Source: H111-94 sp034436045
GTDB lineage: Bacteria; Chloroflexota; Ktedonobacteria; Ktedonobacterales; Ktedonobacteraceae
Length of the DNA stretch: 15,118 nucleotides
Direction: 5' to 3'
Assembly (NCBI GenBank): GCA_034436045.1
Contig: DAOTVZ010000147.1
Span: 1-15,118 of the forward strand
This document shows positions 6,984-14,277 of the stretch, piece after piece. The notes under the pieces were generated by a model. That model made no database searches and was not told where the DNA came from. It saw only the letters and a list, made by a program, of their open reading frames with translations. Position 1 is the stretch's first letter. Each line of letters starts with the position of its first letter. The position numbers and the translations under genes are program-made.

Positions 6984-7316
6984 TTATGATTCCTCAATGC
7001 GGCGGCGCGGCCAGAAGAAGACCACCAGTGCCAGCACGAAGCCAACCGCGCTGGCCAGCACCAGCCAGCCCAGCGTGCCCGGACGCCCGGAAAGTAGTTC
7101 GTACAGAGCGGTGGTGACGAGCCAGAGTTGGGCAATTACGATGATAGCTAGAATGAAGACCTGGCCCTGCACGATAGCAATGCGTCCCTCCAACCCCAGA
7201 TAGTTTGGGCCGGGACGTGGGCCATGCGGCCCCACCGGTGGGCGTTCAACTGGCGGGTCATCCGGGTTCGCTTTGCGCCGGTAGGGGTGTTGTCCATTAG
7301 CAGCATGAATACTCAT
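6984..7316 (-). CDS. Small two-helix membrane protein of the Mo-enzyme operon
   Basis: This protein has 110 residues. A polar, Pro/Arg-rich N-terminal arm (1-40) precedes two hydrophobic segments (about 52-76 and 82-102) and a basic end (P-R-R-R). I do not recognise the family. The start at 7316 is chosen because AAGGAG lies about eight bases upstream and its ATG overlaps the Rieske stop codon in an ATGA arrangement (7313-7316), which points to translational coupling. A longer frame upstream would run through the Rieske gene. The tight coupling suggests a small subunit or assembly factor that holds the Rieske protein or the cytochrome b subunit in the membrane. Confidence 0.8.
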   Translation of the reverse strand: MSIHAANGQHPYRRKANPDDPPVERPPVGPHGPRPGPNYLGLEGRIAIVQGQVFILAIIVIAQLWLVTTALYELLSGRPGTLGWLVLASAVGFVLALVVFFWPRRRIEES

Positions 7317-7873
7317 CGCAGAATCTCCTTTACCGCGTAGATGGTATCGCCCTCCTGCGCCAGTTGAATGAGCGGTAGCGGGCGCGTCGGCGGGCCGGCG
7401 ATCACATCGCCGCTGCTGGCATCGAACAGGCCATCGTGGCAGGGACAATGCAACTGCCCATCAGTATACAGCACGGCGCAGGAAAGGTGGGTGCAGACAT
7501 CGCTATAGGCCACCAGCCCGTGACCGGGGAGATTGATGAGGATACCCTGTGAGTATTGATCGGGGAAATTAAAGACCTTCCACTCGTTCTCGCCCAGTTC
7601 ACCAACTTTGGCAATGGGCACAGCATGCACGTTTTGTCCCTTTGGCAGACTACCGATTACTGCCAGCGCGCCTGTCGCTAGCAGTAGCGCACCGGAACCG
7701 GCCAGCAGGAAGCGCAACGTATCGCGGCGTGTGACAATCTCGTCCTCGTCCCAGGGGTAGGGAAACTCCTTGCGCCACTCATCCTGATAGACATCGCTGC
7801 TCATGCGCTGCGTATCAACAACCTGCTGGCTTTCCTGAAGCTCTTGTTTGTCAGGATTGAGATTCTGTACCAT
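7313..7873 (-). CDS. Membrane-anchored Rieske [2Fe-2S] protein
   Basis: The protein has 186 residues. The Rieske cluster motifs are complete: C127-T-H129-L-S-C132 and C143-P-C145-H146-D-G. C127/H129 and C143/H146 bind the [2Fe-2S] cluster; C132 and C145 can form the disulfide of high-potential (bc1-type) Rieske proteins. Residues 49-74 are a twin-arginine-like R-R-D-T-L-R-F-L-L segment followed by one hydrophobic helix, so export by Tat with retention as a membrane anchor is likely. The ATG at 7873 is favoured by a purine-rich GAGGGGAAG upstream and by its position 16 bp after the Fe-S gene; the longer frame would overlap that gene. There is no cytochrome b6/bc1 gene beside it. It probably passes electrons between the cytochrome b-like subunit and the Fe-S chain. 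Confidence 0.93.
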   Translation of the reverse strand: MVQNLNPDKQELQESQQVVDTQRMSSDVYQDEWRKEFPYPWDEDEIVTRRDTLRFLLAGSGALLLATGALAVIGSLPKGQNVHAVPIAKVGELGENEWKVFNFPDQYSQGILINLPGHGLVAYSDVCTHLSCAVLYTDGQLHCPCHDGLFDASSGDVIAGPPTRPLPLIQLAQEGDTIYAVKEILR

Positions 7874-7889
7874 GATGCTCTTCCCCTCT

Positions 7890-8639
7890 CTATACAGTAC
7901 GTTGTGGTGTGGGCATTGGCTCCGGTTGGCGCGGTGTCCAGGGCTGTGGTGGCGCGGCGCGTTGTGGGATGCCTGCCGTCTCCGCATCAACCCAGGATTC
8001 AGCGTTGCGATCAGTTGTTGGTTCCGGCACATTGGTCCCTTTGCCCAGCGTGACCGCGTCTACCAGAGCCAGCAGGTCAAGTTCCTCATCCTGTTCGCGC
8101 ATAATCACGTAGTTGCGCGTCTGCACGCGCTGACGCCCGAAATAGAAGATATTGACCGGTTTCGCGCCCTGTTTGCCGCGTCCCGCCAGCAGCCATTCCT
8201 CGTAGGTGCCGTAGAAGATGGCCTGCGTCGGGCAGACCGTCGCGCACATCGGCCCCTTACCCTGGCTCGTGCGGTCATAGCACAGGTTGCACTTCTGCAT
8301 GTAGTGGCCGTTCATATGGAACTTGGGCACACCAAAGGGGCAGGCGAAGCCGCAGTTCTCGCAGTAGATGCAGCGCGTCTCATCGGCACTCTGCACCACG
8401 CCATCGGGACTGACCAGGATGGCTTGCGCGGGACAGACCTGCGCGCAGGGGGCCAGTGGGTTCTCGCAGTGCATGCACAGCGTCGGTGAGGTGGCAACGG
8501 TATTGTGGCGTTCGACATAATCGATGTAGATCATGCTCTGGCCTTTATGCGAATCGCACTCGCGGCAGGCGGCTACGCAGGAGCGGCAGCCGATGCAGCG
8601 CGAGGGATCGAGAAAGATGCGTTTAACCAGGTCAGCCAT
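7890..8639 (-). CDS. Four-[4Fe-4S] electron-transfer subunit of a molybdoenzyme
   Basis: This 249-residue protein is of the DmsB/NrfC/HybA type. Four cysteine groups bind four [4Fe-4S] clusters: C15-x2-C18-x2-C21-x3-C25; C55, C58, C65, C69; C90, C93, C96, C100; and C117, C120, C132, C136. The interleaved spacing is typical of this family. There is no signal peptide, so it is cytoplasmic or carried by a partner. After about residue 150 the chain loses motifs and ends in a proline-rich tail (about 215-249), longer than the basic family fold. It starts 12 bp after the catalytic subunit gene and is followed at 16 bp by the Rieske gene. It should relay electrons between the Mo catalytic subunit and the membrane components. 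Confidence 0.93.
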   Translation of the reverse strand: MADLVKRIFLDPSRCIGCRSCVAACRECDSHKGQSMIYIDYVERHNTVATSPTLCMHCENPLAPCAQVCPAQAILVSPDGVVQSADETRCIYCENCGFACPFGVPKFHMNGHYMQKCNLCYDRTSQGKGPMCATVCPTQAIFYGTYEEWLLAGRGKQGAKPVNIFYFGRQRVQTRNYVIMREQDEELDLLALVDAVTLGKGTNVPEPTTDRNAESWVDAETAGIPQRAAPPQPWTPRQPEPMPTPQRTV

Positions 8640-8651
8640 CGTTTCCCCCCT

Positions 8652-10943
8652 TTAATGCATTCTTGGTACAGCTTTTGCCTGTGCTGACGGCAATTCATGG
8701 CGACGCTGGCTGGCAGCGCGCAATTCCTCCAGGTCAATATCCTTCGCCCACTCTGGCAAGGCGCTGGCTTTGACAGCAGCGGCGGCACAGACCTTGTATT
8801 CCGGGATTTTGAAACCCGGCTCCAACACCGGATTGGTCAATTGATTGGCCGCCTGCGTATGGCCGTAGTGATACGGGATGAAGAGCGTGTCGGGCCGAAT
8901 GGAGCGCACTACCAGCGCGGGGGCCGTCATCTCGCCCCGCCGTGTGCGCACCGTCACCCAGTCGCCATCCTGAATGCCTAGCCGCTCCGCCGTCTGCTGA
9001 TGTATCTCCACCCAGGGGTAGGGGGCCATCTCCTTCAAGAACGGCACGCGCCGCGTCTGGTTGCCCGACAGGTAGTGATAGACGACGCGCCCCGTAGTCA
9101 GCACCAGTGGGTACTCCTCATCCGGCTCTTCGGCAGGCGGAATATAGGCGATGGGATGGAAGCGTGCCTTGCCATCGGGGAAACCGAAGCGTTTCTCGTA
9201 GAGGCGCGGCGTGCCGGGATGATCCTCGCTGGGGCAGGGCCAGAAGACGCCGTTCTGCTCCTCAATCTTTTCATAGGTGATGCCCCAATAATCAGCTTTC
9301 GCTCCTTTCGTGCAGAGCCGCAGTTCGTTGAAGATGTCGCGCGGAGAATGGAAATCGAAGTATTGTCCTTTGCCCAGGCGACGCGCCAGTTCGCAGATAA
9401 TCTCCCAGTCGCGCCGCGCCTCGCCAGGGGGATCAACAGCCTTGTTATATTTGATAACGCGGCCCTCTAGCGAGGTTACAGTGCCTTCGTCCTCGGCCCA
9501 TACACTGCCGGGGAGAACAATATCGGCCAGTTCCGCCGTCTCGGAGAGGAAGAAATCAGTCACGACGAAGAGATCCAGGCTGCGCAGCGCGCGTTCGACC
9601 GTGTGTTGGTCGGGTAGCGACACCATTGGATTGGAGCAGATCATGAAGCAGGCGCGAATCTCCTTACGCAGCATGGCCGGGATCATCAACGTGGCGGGAT
9701 AACCGGCGTGTGGCAGATCCTTCTCGTCGATACCCCATACCTTACAGATGTACGCACGATCCTCCGGGTCTTCAATCTCGCGGCAACCGGGAAGTTGTGA
9801 AGCTTTCTGGCCCATCTCACGCCCGCCCTGACCGTTGCCCTGACCGGTCAGCGTGCCATAGCCCGCACCAGGGCGACCGAAGTTGCCGGTGGCCAGCGCC
9901 AGGTTGGCAGCAGCGACACCGTTATCCACGCCCTTGCTCTGATGCTCCAGGCCGCGTGCCGTGTAGATCAGCGCCGCGTTGGCTTGCCCATACATCCGCG
10001 CTGCCTCAATAATGGCTTCGGGGCGCAGACCGCAGACCTTTGCCACGCGCTCCGGTGGGTACTGTTCTGCCATCGCCTTCGTCTCCTCCCAGCCCACCGT
10101 GCGCTCACGGATAAATTCTTCATCAACCATGCCTTCTTTGATAATGACATAGAGCATACCGTTGAGCAGCGCGGAGTCCGTGCCGGAACGTAGTGGCAGG
10201 TAGACATCCGCCGTGCGCGCGATAGGCGTCTGGCGCGGGTCGGCCACGATCAGCTTGCAACCGCGATCTCGCGCCTGCCACAGATAGCTGGTGACGATGG
10301 GGAAACATTCGCCGACGTTGGCTCCGATGACGAAGATGCAGTCCGCATGTAGCATATCGCTGATAGGGTTAGCGGCGCGGTCGATGCCCAGCGAACGCTC
10401 GTTTGCGCCCGTTGCCGAAGACATACACAGACGCCCGTTATAGTCGGTGTGACGTGTCCCCAACGCGACGCGCGCGAACTTACCCATCAGGTAGCATTTT
10501 TCGTTCGTCATCGACGATCCGCTATAAGTTGCGACGGCATCTTTGCCATATTCAGCCTGAATAGCCTGAAACTTGCTGACAATCGTGTCCAGCACTTCGT
10601 CCCAGGTAGCGCGCTCCAGCGGACTCTCTTTACCATGACGGCGCATGAGGGGATAGGTCAGGCGATCAGGATGGTTCACAGTTTGATAGGCCGTACTACC
10701 CTTTGGGCAGAGCATGCCGTGATTGAGTGGAAAGTCGGCGCGCGGCTCAACTCCTACTACCTTACCGTCGGCGACCTTTAAGTACATGCCACACTGCACG
10801 CCGCAATAGCAGCAGTGTGTCGGCACGTAACGGTCTATCTCCTGATCTGATCGCCAGGGTGTGGGTGGGTTCTTGCCTGGATGATAGTCATATGTCTCCC
10901 TGAGACGCTGAAAGCGCCGGAAAATACCTTTATCAACGCTCAT
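8652..10943 (-). CDS. NasA-like Mo-bisPGD oxidoreductase, catalytic subunit
   Basis: This 763-residue protein belongs to the DMSO-reductase superfamily. An N-terminal [4Fe-4S] motif, C44-x2-C47-x3-C51-x27-C79 followed by P-K-G, matches Nas/Nap enzymes. The presumed molybdenum ligand is C173 in N-G-R-L-C-M-S-S-A. Cys followed by Met is the nitrate-reductase pattern, whereas formate dehydrogenases have Cys/Sec followed by His. The C-terminal cofactor-binding domain includes L-T-T-G-R-V-V-Y-H-Y-L-S-G-N-Q-T-R-R. No Tat signal is present, so it is probably cytoplasmic. The ATG at 10943 has GGGAG seven or so bases upstream; the 23 extra codons of the longer frame would overlap the preceding gene. 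Assimilatory or respiratory nitrate reductase is the best guess, but the substrate is unproven. Confidence 0.88.
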   Translation of the reverse strand: MSVDKGIFRRFQRLRETYDYHPGKNPPTPWRSDQEIDRYVPTHCCYCGVQCGMYLKVADGKVVGVEPRADFPLNHGMLCPKGSTAYQTVNHPDRLTYPLMRRHGKESPLERATWDEVLDTIVSKFQAIQAEYGKDAVATYSGSSMTNEKCYLMGKFARVALGTRHTDYNGRLCMSSATGANERSLGIDRAANPISDMLHADCIFVIGANVGECFPIVTSYLWQARDRGCKLIVADPRQTPIARTADVYLPLRSGTDSALLNGMLYVIIKEGMVDEEFIRERTVGWEETKAMAEQYPPERVAKVCGLRPEAIIEAARMYGQANAALIYTARGLEHQSKGVDNGVAAANLALATGNFGRPGAGYGTLTGQGNGQGGREMGQKASQLPGCREIEDPEDRAYICKVWGIDEKDLPHAGYPATLMIPAMLRKEIRACFMICSNPMVSLPDQHTVERALRSLDLFVVTDFFLSETAELADIVLPGSVWAEDEGTVTSLEGRVIKYNKAVDPPGEARRDWEIICELARRLGKGQYFDFHSPRDIFNELRLCTKGAKADYWGITYEKIEEQNGVFWPCPSEDHPGTPRLYEKRFGFPDGKARFHPIAYIPPAEEPDEEYPLVLTTGRVVYHYLSGNQTRRVPFLKEMAPYPWVEIHQQTAERLGIQDGDWVTVRTRRGEMTAPALVVRSIRPDTLFIPYHYGHTQAANQLTNPVLEPGFKIPEYKVCAAAAVKASALPEWAKDIDLEELRAASQRRHELPSAQAKAVPRMH

Positions 10944-10992
10944 GATGAGTCTCCCTGCTATATTGGGAAAGCATTTTATATGATAAGAAACA

Positions 10993-12165
10993 TTACAGGA
11001 ACTGGTTGCCACCTCGTCCTAATGCCGTGAGATTGGCCTGAGCGCGCAGGATACGTTTGCAGGAAGGGCAGAGGTCCTGCCACCATAACTTACCCGTCAC
11101 CTGATCCTCGATGGGATTGCTTTTAACCGGCGGCTCGCCTGGCTGCACACCGGGTTGTGCGACAGGTGTATCGCTGATGGTATAGTCTTCGCCTACTTCA
11201 TAGAGTGTGTGTTTCAGGTCCTGAATGAAACGTGCTGGAGCGAACTCCTCGCCGCAGCGCGCACATTTCTGCCGGGGCGTCTGCTCACCGGTGTGCCAGT
11301 AGAGTTCGATGCCCACGGTGGCAGGACGCTCGATCAGGTGAAAGAATTTGCCGAAGGGCAGCGAAATGAGCCAGAGAACGACGACAGCTTCGTGTACCAG
11401 CGAGATGAACCAGTAATACTCACCGCCCAGCCACGAGCTATCAGCAGTCAGGGCCAGGCCGGTGATAGCGATAGAGAGTAGCAGGGCCAGCGGAATGATG
11501 TCGAAACCGAAACGCTGAATAGAGATCAGGGCCAGGTCATGGAAGCGGCGATGGAAGGCCAGCACCAGTCCGATCAACAGCAGCGCGGCGGTGAAGTCCA
11601 GAGCGTGAATGACGACGAAGGCGAAGATGGTGTTGGTGGCGAAGACGAAGAGCGGGAAGCCAAAGAACCAGATGCGGTACAGGCCGTCGGGCGTTTGCGT
11701 AAAGCGTAGCCAGCCGAAGGTCAGCGGGAAGGTAATCAGGCACGAGAGCAGCACACCCCAGAAGATGCACTGGTGCGTCAGCCAGCGGTAGAGGCCGCGT
11801 TTGCGAATAAAGCTTTGCGCGAAGAGGTCACCAATGGCGGCGGGAATTAAGGCGGTGTAGCGGCGGAAATTGGTGTAAGAGAGGAAGAGCTGCCAGCTTC
11901 GCAGCCAGTAGCGTCCGGTTGGCGGGCGCGAGAGCCAGAAGGTATACTTGTAGGTGACGGCAGCCGTGACGAAAATAGTGCCGACGGCATAGCCGATGAG
12001 GGCCGCGTCAAACCAGTGAAAGCCGCGCGAGCCGAGCGCGATAAGCAAGATCAACAAAATAGCTGCCAGCACGCCCGCCAGCAGCGAACGCACCCGTAGA
12101 CCGCTCAGGCGACTGGTATGTCGCTCCGCCGTAATGCGCTGTGTGGATGAAACAGGTTGCTCCAC
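10993..12165 (-). CDS. NarI/HdrE-like cytochrome b membrane subunit with CxxC/CxxC tail
   Basis: The 390-residue protein has two N-terminal hydrophobic segments (about 27-47 and 53-73), then four or five more (132-152, 167-187, 188-204, 222-240, 253-272). Histidines near the helix ends (H131, H187, H205/H209, H258, H276) suit b-type haem ligation, as in the gamma subunit of respiratory nitrate reductase. The soluble tail has C301-x2-C304 and C366-x2-C369, which could bind zinc or iron. The start is GTG at 12165, with AAGGAA about ten bases upstream; no better ATG is in frame. As first gene of the operon and the only large membrane protein besides HPP, it probably exchanges electrons with the quinone pool. 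It could be misannotated as a transporter because of its helices. Confidence 0.78.
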   Translation of the reverse strand: MEQPVSSTQRITAERHTSRLSGLRVRSLLAGVLAAILLILLIALGSRGFHWFDAALIGYAVGTIFVTAAVTYKYTFWLSRPPTGRYWLRSWQLFLSYTNFRRYTALIPAAIGDLFAQSFIRKRGLYRWLTHQCIFWGVLLSCLITFPLTFGWLRFTQTPDGLYRIWFFGFPLFVFATNTIFAFVVIHALDFTAALLLIGLVLAFHRRFHDLALISIQRFGFDIIPLALLLSIAITGLALTADSSWLGGEYYWFISLVHEAVVVLWLISLPFGKFFHLIERPATVGIELYWHTGEQTPRQKCARCGEEFAPARFIQDLKHTLYEVGEDYTISDTPVAQPGVQPGEPPVKSNPIEDQVTGKLWWQDLCPSCKRILRAQANLTALGRGGNQFL

Positions 12166-12487
12166 TTCTCACTCTTCCTTCCTGGGACGCTGACATATTA
12201 GTCAGGTAAACATCGTGACACACCGTCGTTAAGGAACTTGAACTCTATCGTTCTACGAGCGATCAGCAAAAATATCGTAGCACAGGAATAAGTGTAGCGC
12301 AACGTCAACAATAAGGCAGTGATAAAAGTCGCTGTATAGTGGGGTGTGAGATGGTAAAATGAGCAGATGGCAAAATATAGATAGCGGCAAGGGACAAGGA
12401 AAAACGGGATGCGATGGCGCATTCCAAGCCGCCAGCAAGGGGCGGCCTTGTCCCTACCCTGTACAAGCATGGGTGGCTTTGGGTACG
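12166..12487. other. Intergenic region upstream of the Mo-enzyme operon, 322 bp
   Basis: This must hold the promoter of the - strand operon. I find no convincing -35/-10 pair and no known operator. The part nearest the DUF488 gene (12388-12455) forms the repeat-like inverted structure listed separately. No gene is supported here. Confidence 0.55.
12390..12455. repeat. REP-like inverted repeat downstream of the DUF488 gene
   Basis: The outer arms AGGGACAAGG (12390-12399) and CCTTGTCCCT (12446-12455) are perfectly complementary. Inside lies a second stem, GCCGCC (12428-12433) with GGCGGC (12441-12446). The 'agggacaagg...gccgcc...ggcggccttgtccct' style resembles small dispersed palindromic repeats in Chloroflexota genomes. 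It begins 33 bp past the DUF488 stop codon and could act as its transcript end. Confidence 0.45.
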
Positions 12488-12850
12488 TTATTGGAGCAGG
12501 TCGCGGAGCACGACGGCGTTGTTATGTTCAGTGTCGTGGGCGGAGAACAGTAAAGTAACAGGCCTCTGTTGGGCCATCTCGCGCAGCTTGCTGAGTGCCT
12601 GCTGCACCTCTGTTCTCTGGAGTTCGGTCTCGTAGCGGCGGCGAAACTCGGCGAACTTCTGCGGGTCATGCCCGAACCACTTCCGTAGTTCGTGACTTGG
12701 TGCCACCTCTTTAAGCCAGAGATCGATATGCGCCCTCTCTTTCGAGAGGCCACGGGGCCAGAGCCGTTCCACCAGCACACGCTGCCCATCCTCCGGCGCA
12801 GCTTCCTCGTACACGCGCTTGAGCGCAATATGCGATGTGTTCTGTGTCAT
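12488..12850 (-). CDS. DUF488 family protein (YeaO-like)
   Basis: This 120-residue soluble protein has the characteristic DUF488 sequence. It begins with I-A-L-K-R-V-Y-E-E-A, followed by G-Q-R-V-L-V-E-R-L-W-P-R-G-L-S-K-E-R (about residues 22-39), which carries the conserved R-x-W-P-R-G. Next come D-L-W-L-K-E-V-A-P-S, L-R-K-W-F-G-H-D-P, F-R-R-R-Y and, near the end, V-T-L-L-F-S-A-H-D. The family has no established biochemical role. The length is normal and the gene looks intact. A purine-rich AAGGGA precedes the ATG at 12850. It is separated from the xylose isomerase gene by that gene's terminator, so it is probably a separate transcription unit. Confidence 0.9.
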   Translation of the reverse strand: MTQNTSHIALKRVYEEAAPEDGQRVLVERLWPRGLSKERAHIDLWLKEVAPSHELRKWFGHDPQKFAEFRRRYETELQRTEVQQALSKLREMAQQRPVTLLFSAHDTEHNNAVVLRDLLQ

Positions 12851-12904
12851 AGGCTATCCCTTCTTTCTCTTCATATCATATAGTAATGTAAAAAGGAAGA
12901 GTAA

Positions 12905-12965
12905 AAGCAAGACACGAGAAAAACGGCAAAAGCTTGCATTTCTGCTGCTTTCCCGTGTCTTGCTT
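12905..12965 (-). terminator. Terminator of the xylose isomerase gene
   Basis: Arms 12905-12916 and 12954-12965 pair perfectly over 12 bases (AAGCAAGACACG/CGTGTCTTGCTT), and further pairs follow inside. Read on the - strand the second arm ends in CTTGCTT and is followed by TTACTCTTCCTTTTT. It starts ten bases after the xylose isomerase stop codon. Confidence 0.75.
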
Positions 12966-12974
12966 GAAAGATAT

Positions 12975-14180
12975 TTATCTTACACCCAAAATGATCTCGA
13001 CGGTCAACTGATCCAGTTTCTCGTAGCGGTAGCCACGTTGCGCCAGTTTATCGACATCGAACGTGGTGGCCTTCAGTTTCTGTACCGTCTCCTTGCTATA
13101 GCCGCTCAGCAGGCCGCCGTAGGTCTGGTCACCTCCGTTGAGTTCTTGCAGAAGGGCCTGGATTTCGGGGTCGGCATTGAAGCGCTGGATTTTGGCCTTG
13201 AGCATATTGTAGGTGCGCATGCAGCCCAGGGCGAAGTCCCATACGCCCTGCTCGTCCTCGGTACGGTAGGCGTGCGCGTCGAAGTGGCGTGGCCCGTCGT
13301 AGCCCTTCTCCTCCAGCAGTTTAACCAGGAAGAACATCGACTTGATATTCTCGCTGCCGAAGCGGAAATCCTGGTCGTAGCGTGGCCCTTTCTGATCGTT
13401 GAGGTCGATATGGAAAAGTTTGCCAGCTTCAAGCGCCTGTGCCACACCATGCACGAAATTCAGGCCGGACATATGCTCGTGCGCAACCTCCGGGTTGACA
13501 CCGACCATTTCGGGGTGGTCGAGCGTGTAGATAAAAGCCAGCATATGGCCGATAGTGGGGAAGTAGGTGTCAGAGCGCGGCTCGTTGGGTTTGGGTTCCA
13601 GTGCGAAGCGCATGTTGTAGCCCTGATCGATGACGTACTGACACAGGAAGTTGATGGCATCGCGCATACGCTTTACCGCTGTCACGGGGTCTTTGCTGGC
13701 CTCAGCATCGACACCTTCGCGTCCACCCCAGAAGACGTAAGTCTTTGCCCCCACCTCGGCTCCCAGGTCGATGGCGCTCATTGTCTTCTGCAAAGCGAAG
13801 GCGCGCACGGCGGGATCAACAGCGGTGAACGCGCCATCTTTGAAGATGGGATGGAAGAAGAGGTTGGTAGTTGCCATCGGCACGACCATGCCGTAGTCAG
13901 AAAGCGCCTTTTTGAAGTCGCTGACGATGCGGTCGCGCTGCGCTGGCGTGGAACCAAACGGCACAAGATCATTATCGTGGAAATTGATGCCCCAGGCCCC
14001 TAACTCTGAGAGCTTTTGCACGCTGCGAATAGGATCAAGTTCGGGCCGCACGAAATCACCGAAAGGATCACGTCCTCGATTGCCCACCGTCCAGAGACCA
14101 AAACTAAACTTATCGGCTTTGGTAGGAGTGTACTGGTCGCTACTGCTTTCACGCGCAACCTGTGGTGGTAAAGCTGTCAT
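12975..14180 (-). CDS. xylA: Xylose isomerase (short, actinobacterial-type class)
   Basis: This 401-residue TIM-barrel protein interconverts D-xylose and D-xylulose (and glucose and fructose) using two divalent metal ions. Catalytic and metal-site residues are in place: H68 and D71 in I-N-F-H-D-N-D-L; W-G-G-R-E-G at 151-156; E195 and K197 in F-A-L-E-P-K-P-N-E-P-R; E231 and H234 in V-N-P-E-V-A-H-E-H-M-S-G-L; D259 and D261 in H-I-D-L-N-D; and D301. Length and motifs match the shorter class found in Actinobacteria. AAGGAG about eight bases upstream supports the ATG at 14180. A terminator follows, and no xylulokinase gene is adjacent, so the gene appears to stand alone. Confidence 0.96.
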   Translation of the reverse strand: MTALPPQVARESSSDQYTPTKADKFSFGLWTVGNRGRDPFGDFVRPELDPIRSVQKLSELGAWGINFHDNDLVPFGSTPAQRDRIVSDFKKALSDYGMVVPMATTNLFFHPIFKDGAFTAVDPAVRAFALQKTMSAIDLGAEVGAKTYVFWGGREGVDAEASKDPVTAVKRMRDAINFLCQYVIDQGYNMRFALEPKPNEPRSDTYFPTIGHMLAFIYTLDHPEMVGVNPEVAHEHMSGLNFVHGVAQALEAGKLFHIDLNDQKGPRYDQDFRFGSENIKSMFFLVKLLEEKGYDGPRHFDAHAYRTEDEQGVWDFALGCMRTYNMLKAKIQRFNADPEIQALLQELNGGDQTYGGLLSGYSKETVQKLKATTFDVDKLAQRGYRYEKLDQLTVEIILGVR

Positions 14181-14225
14181 AGCTGCTTCTCCTTCTAAAA
14201 AATAGTGTTGCCGTTGCAGGGAAAA

Positions 14226-14267
14226 TACCCCTCTCCTTTAACTGTATCACAAAAGGGGAGATGGGTA
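14226..14267 (-). terminator. Terminator of the DsbA-like selenoprotein gene
   Basis: Bases 14226-14239 pair with 14252-14267 as five plus nine base pairs with a two-base bulge (arms TACCC...CTTT and AAAG...GGGTA). On the - strand the structure is followed directly by TTTTCCC. It lies 10 bp past the stop codon of the DsbA-like gene and ahead of the xylose isomerase gene, so the two genes are separate units. Confidence 0.75.
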
Positions 14268-14277
14268 CCTTGCGGGC

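Noticed and set aside
7848..8489. A 213-codon open frame on the + strand
   Set aside because: It is antisense to the Rieske and Fe-S genes, whose cysteine motifs leave no doubt about the coding strand.
8652..10943. Formate dehydrogenase as the identity of the Mo enzyme
   Set aside because: The residue after the metal-ligand Cys is Met (N-G-R-L-C-M-S-S-A), as in nitrate reductases, not the His found in formate dehydrogenases. The substrate is still not proven.
8652..10943. A second selenocysteine codon in the Mo enzyme
   Set aside because: The metal-ligand position is an ordinary Cys codon and the frame has no internal TGA.
12819..14003. A 394-codon open frame on the + strand
   Set aside because: It lies opposite the xylose isomerase gene, has no recognisable domain or ribosome site, and is an antisense shadow of a well-conserved GC-rich gene.
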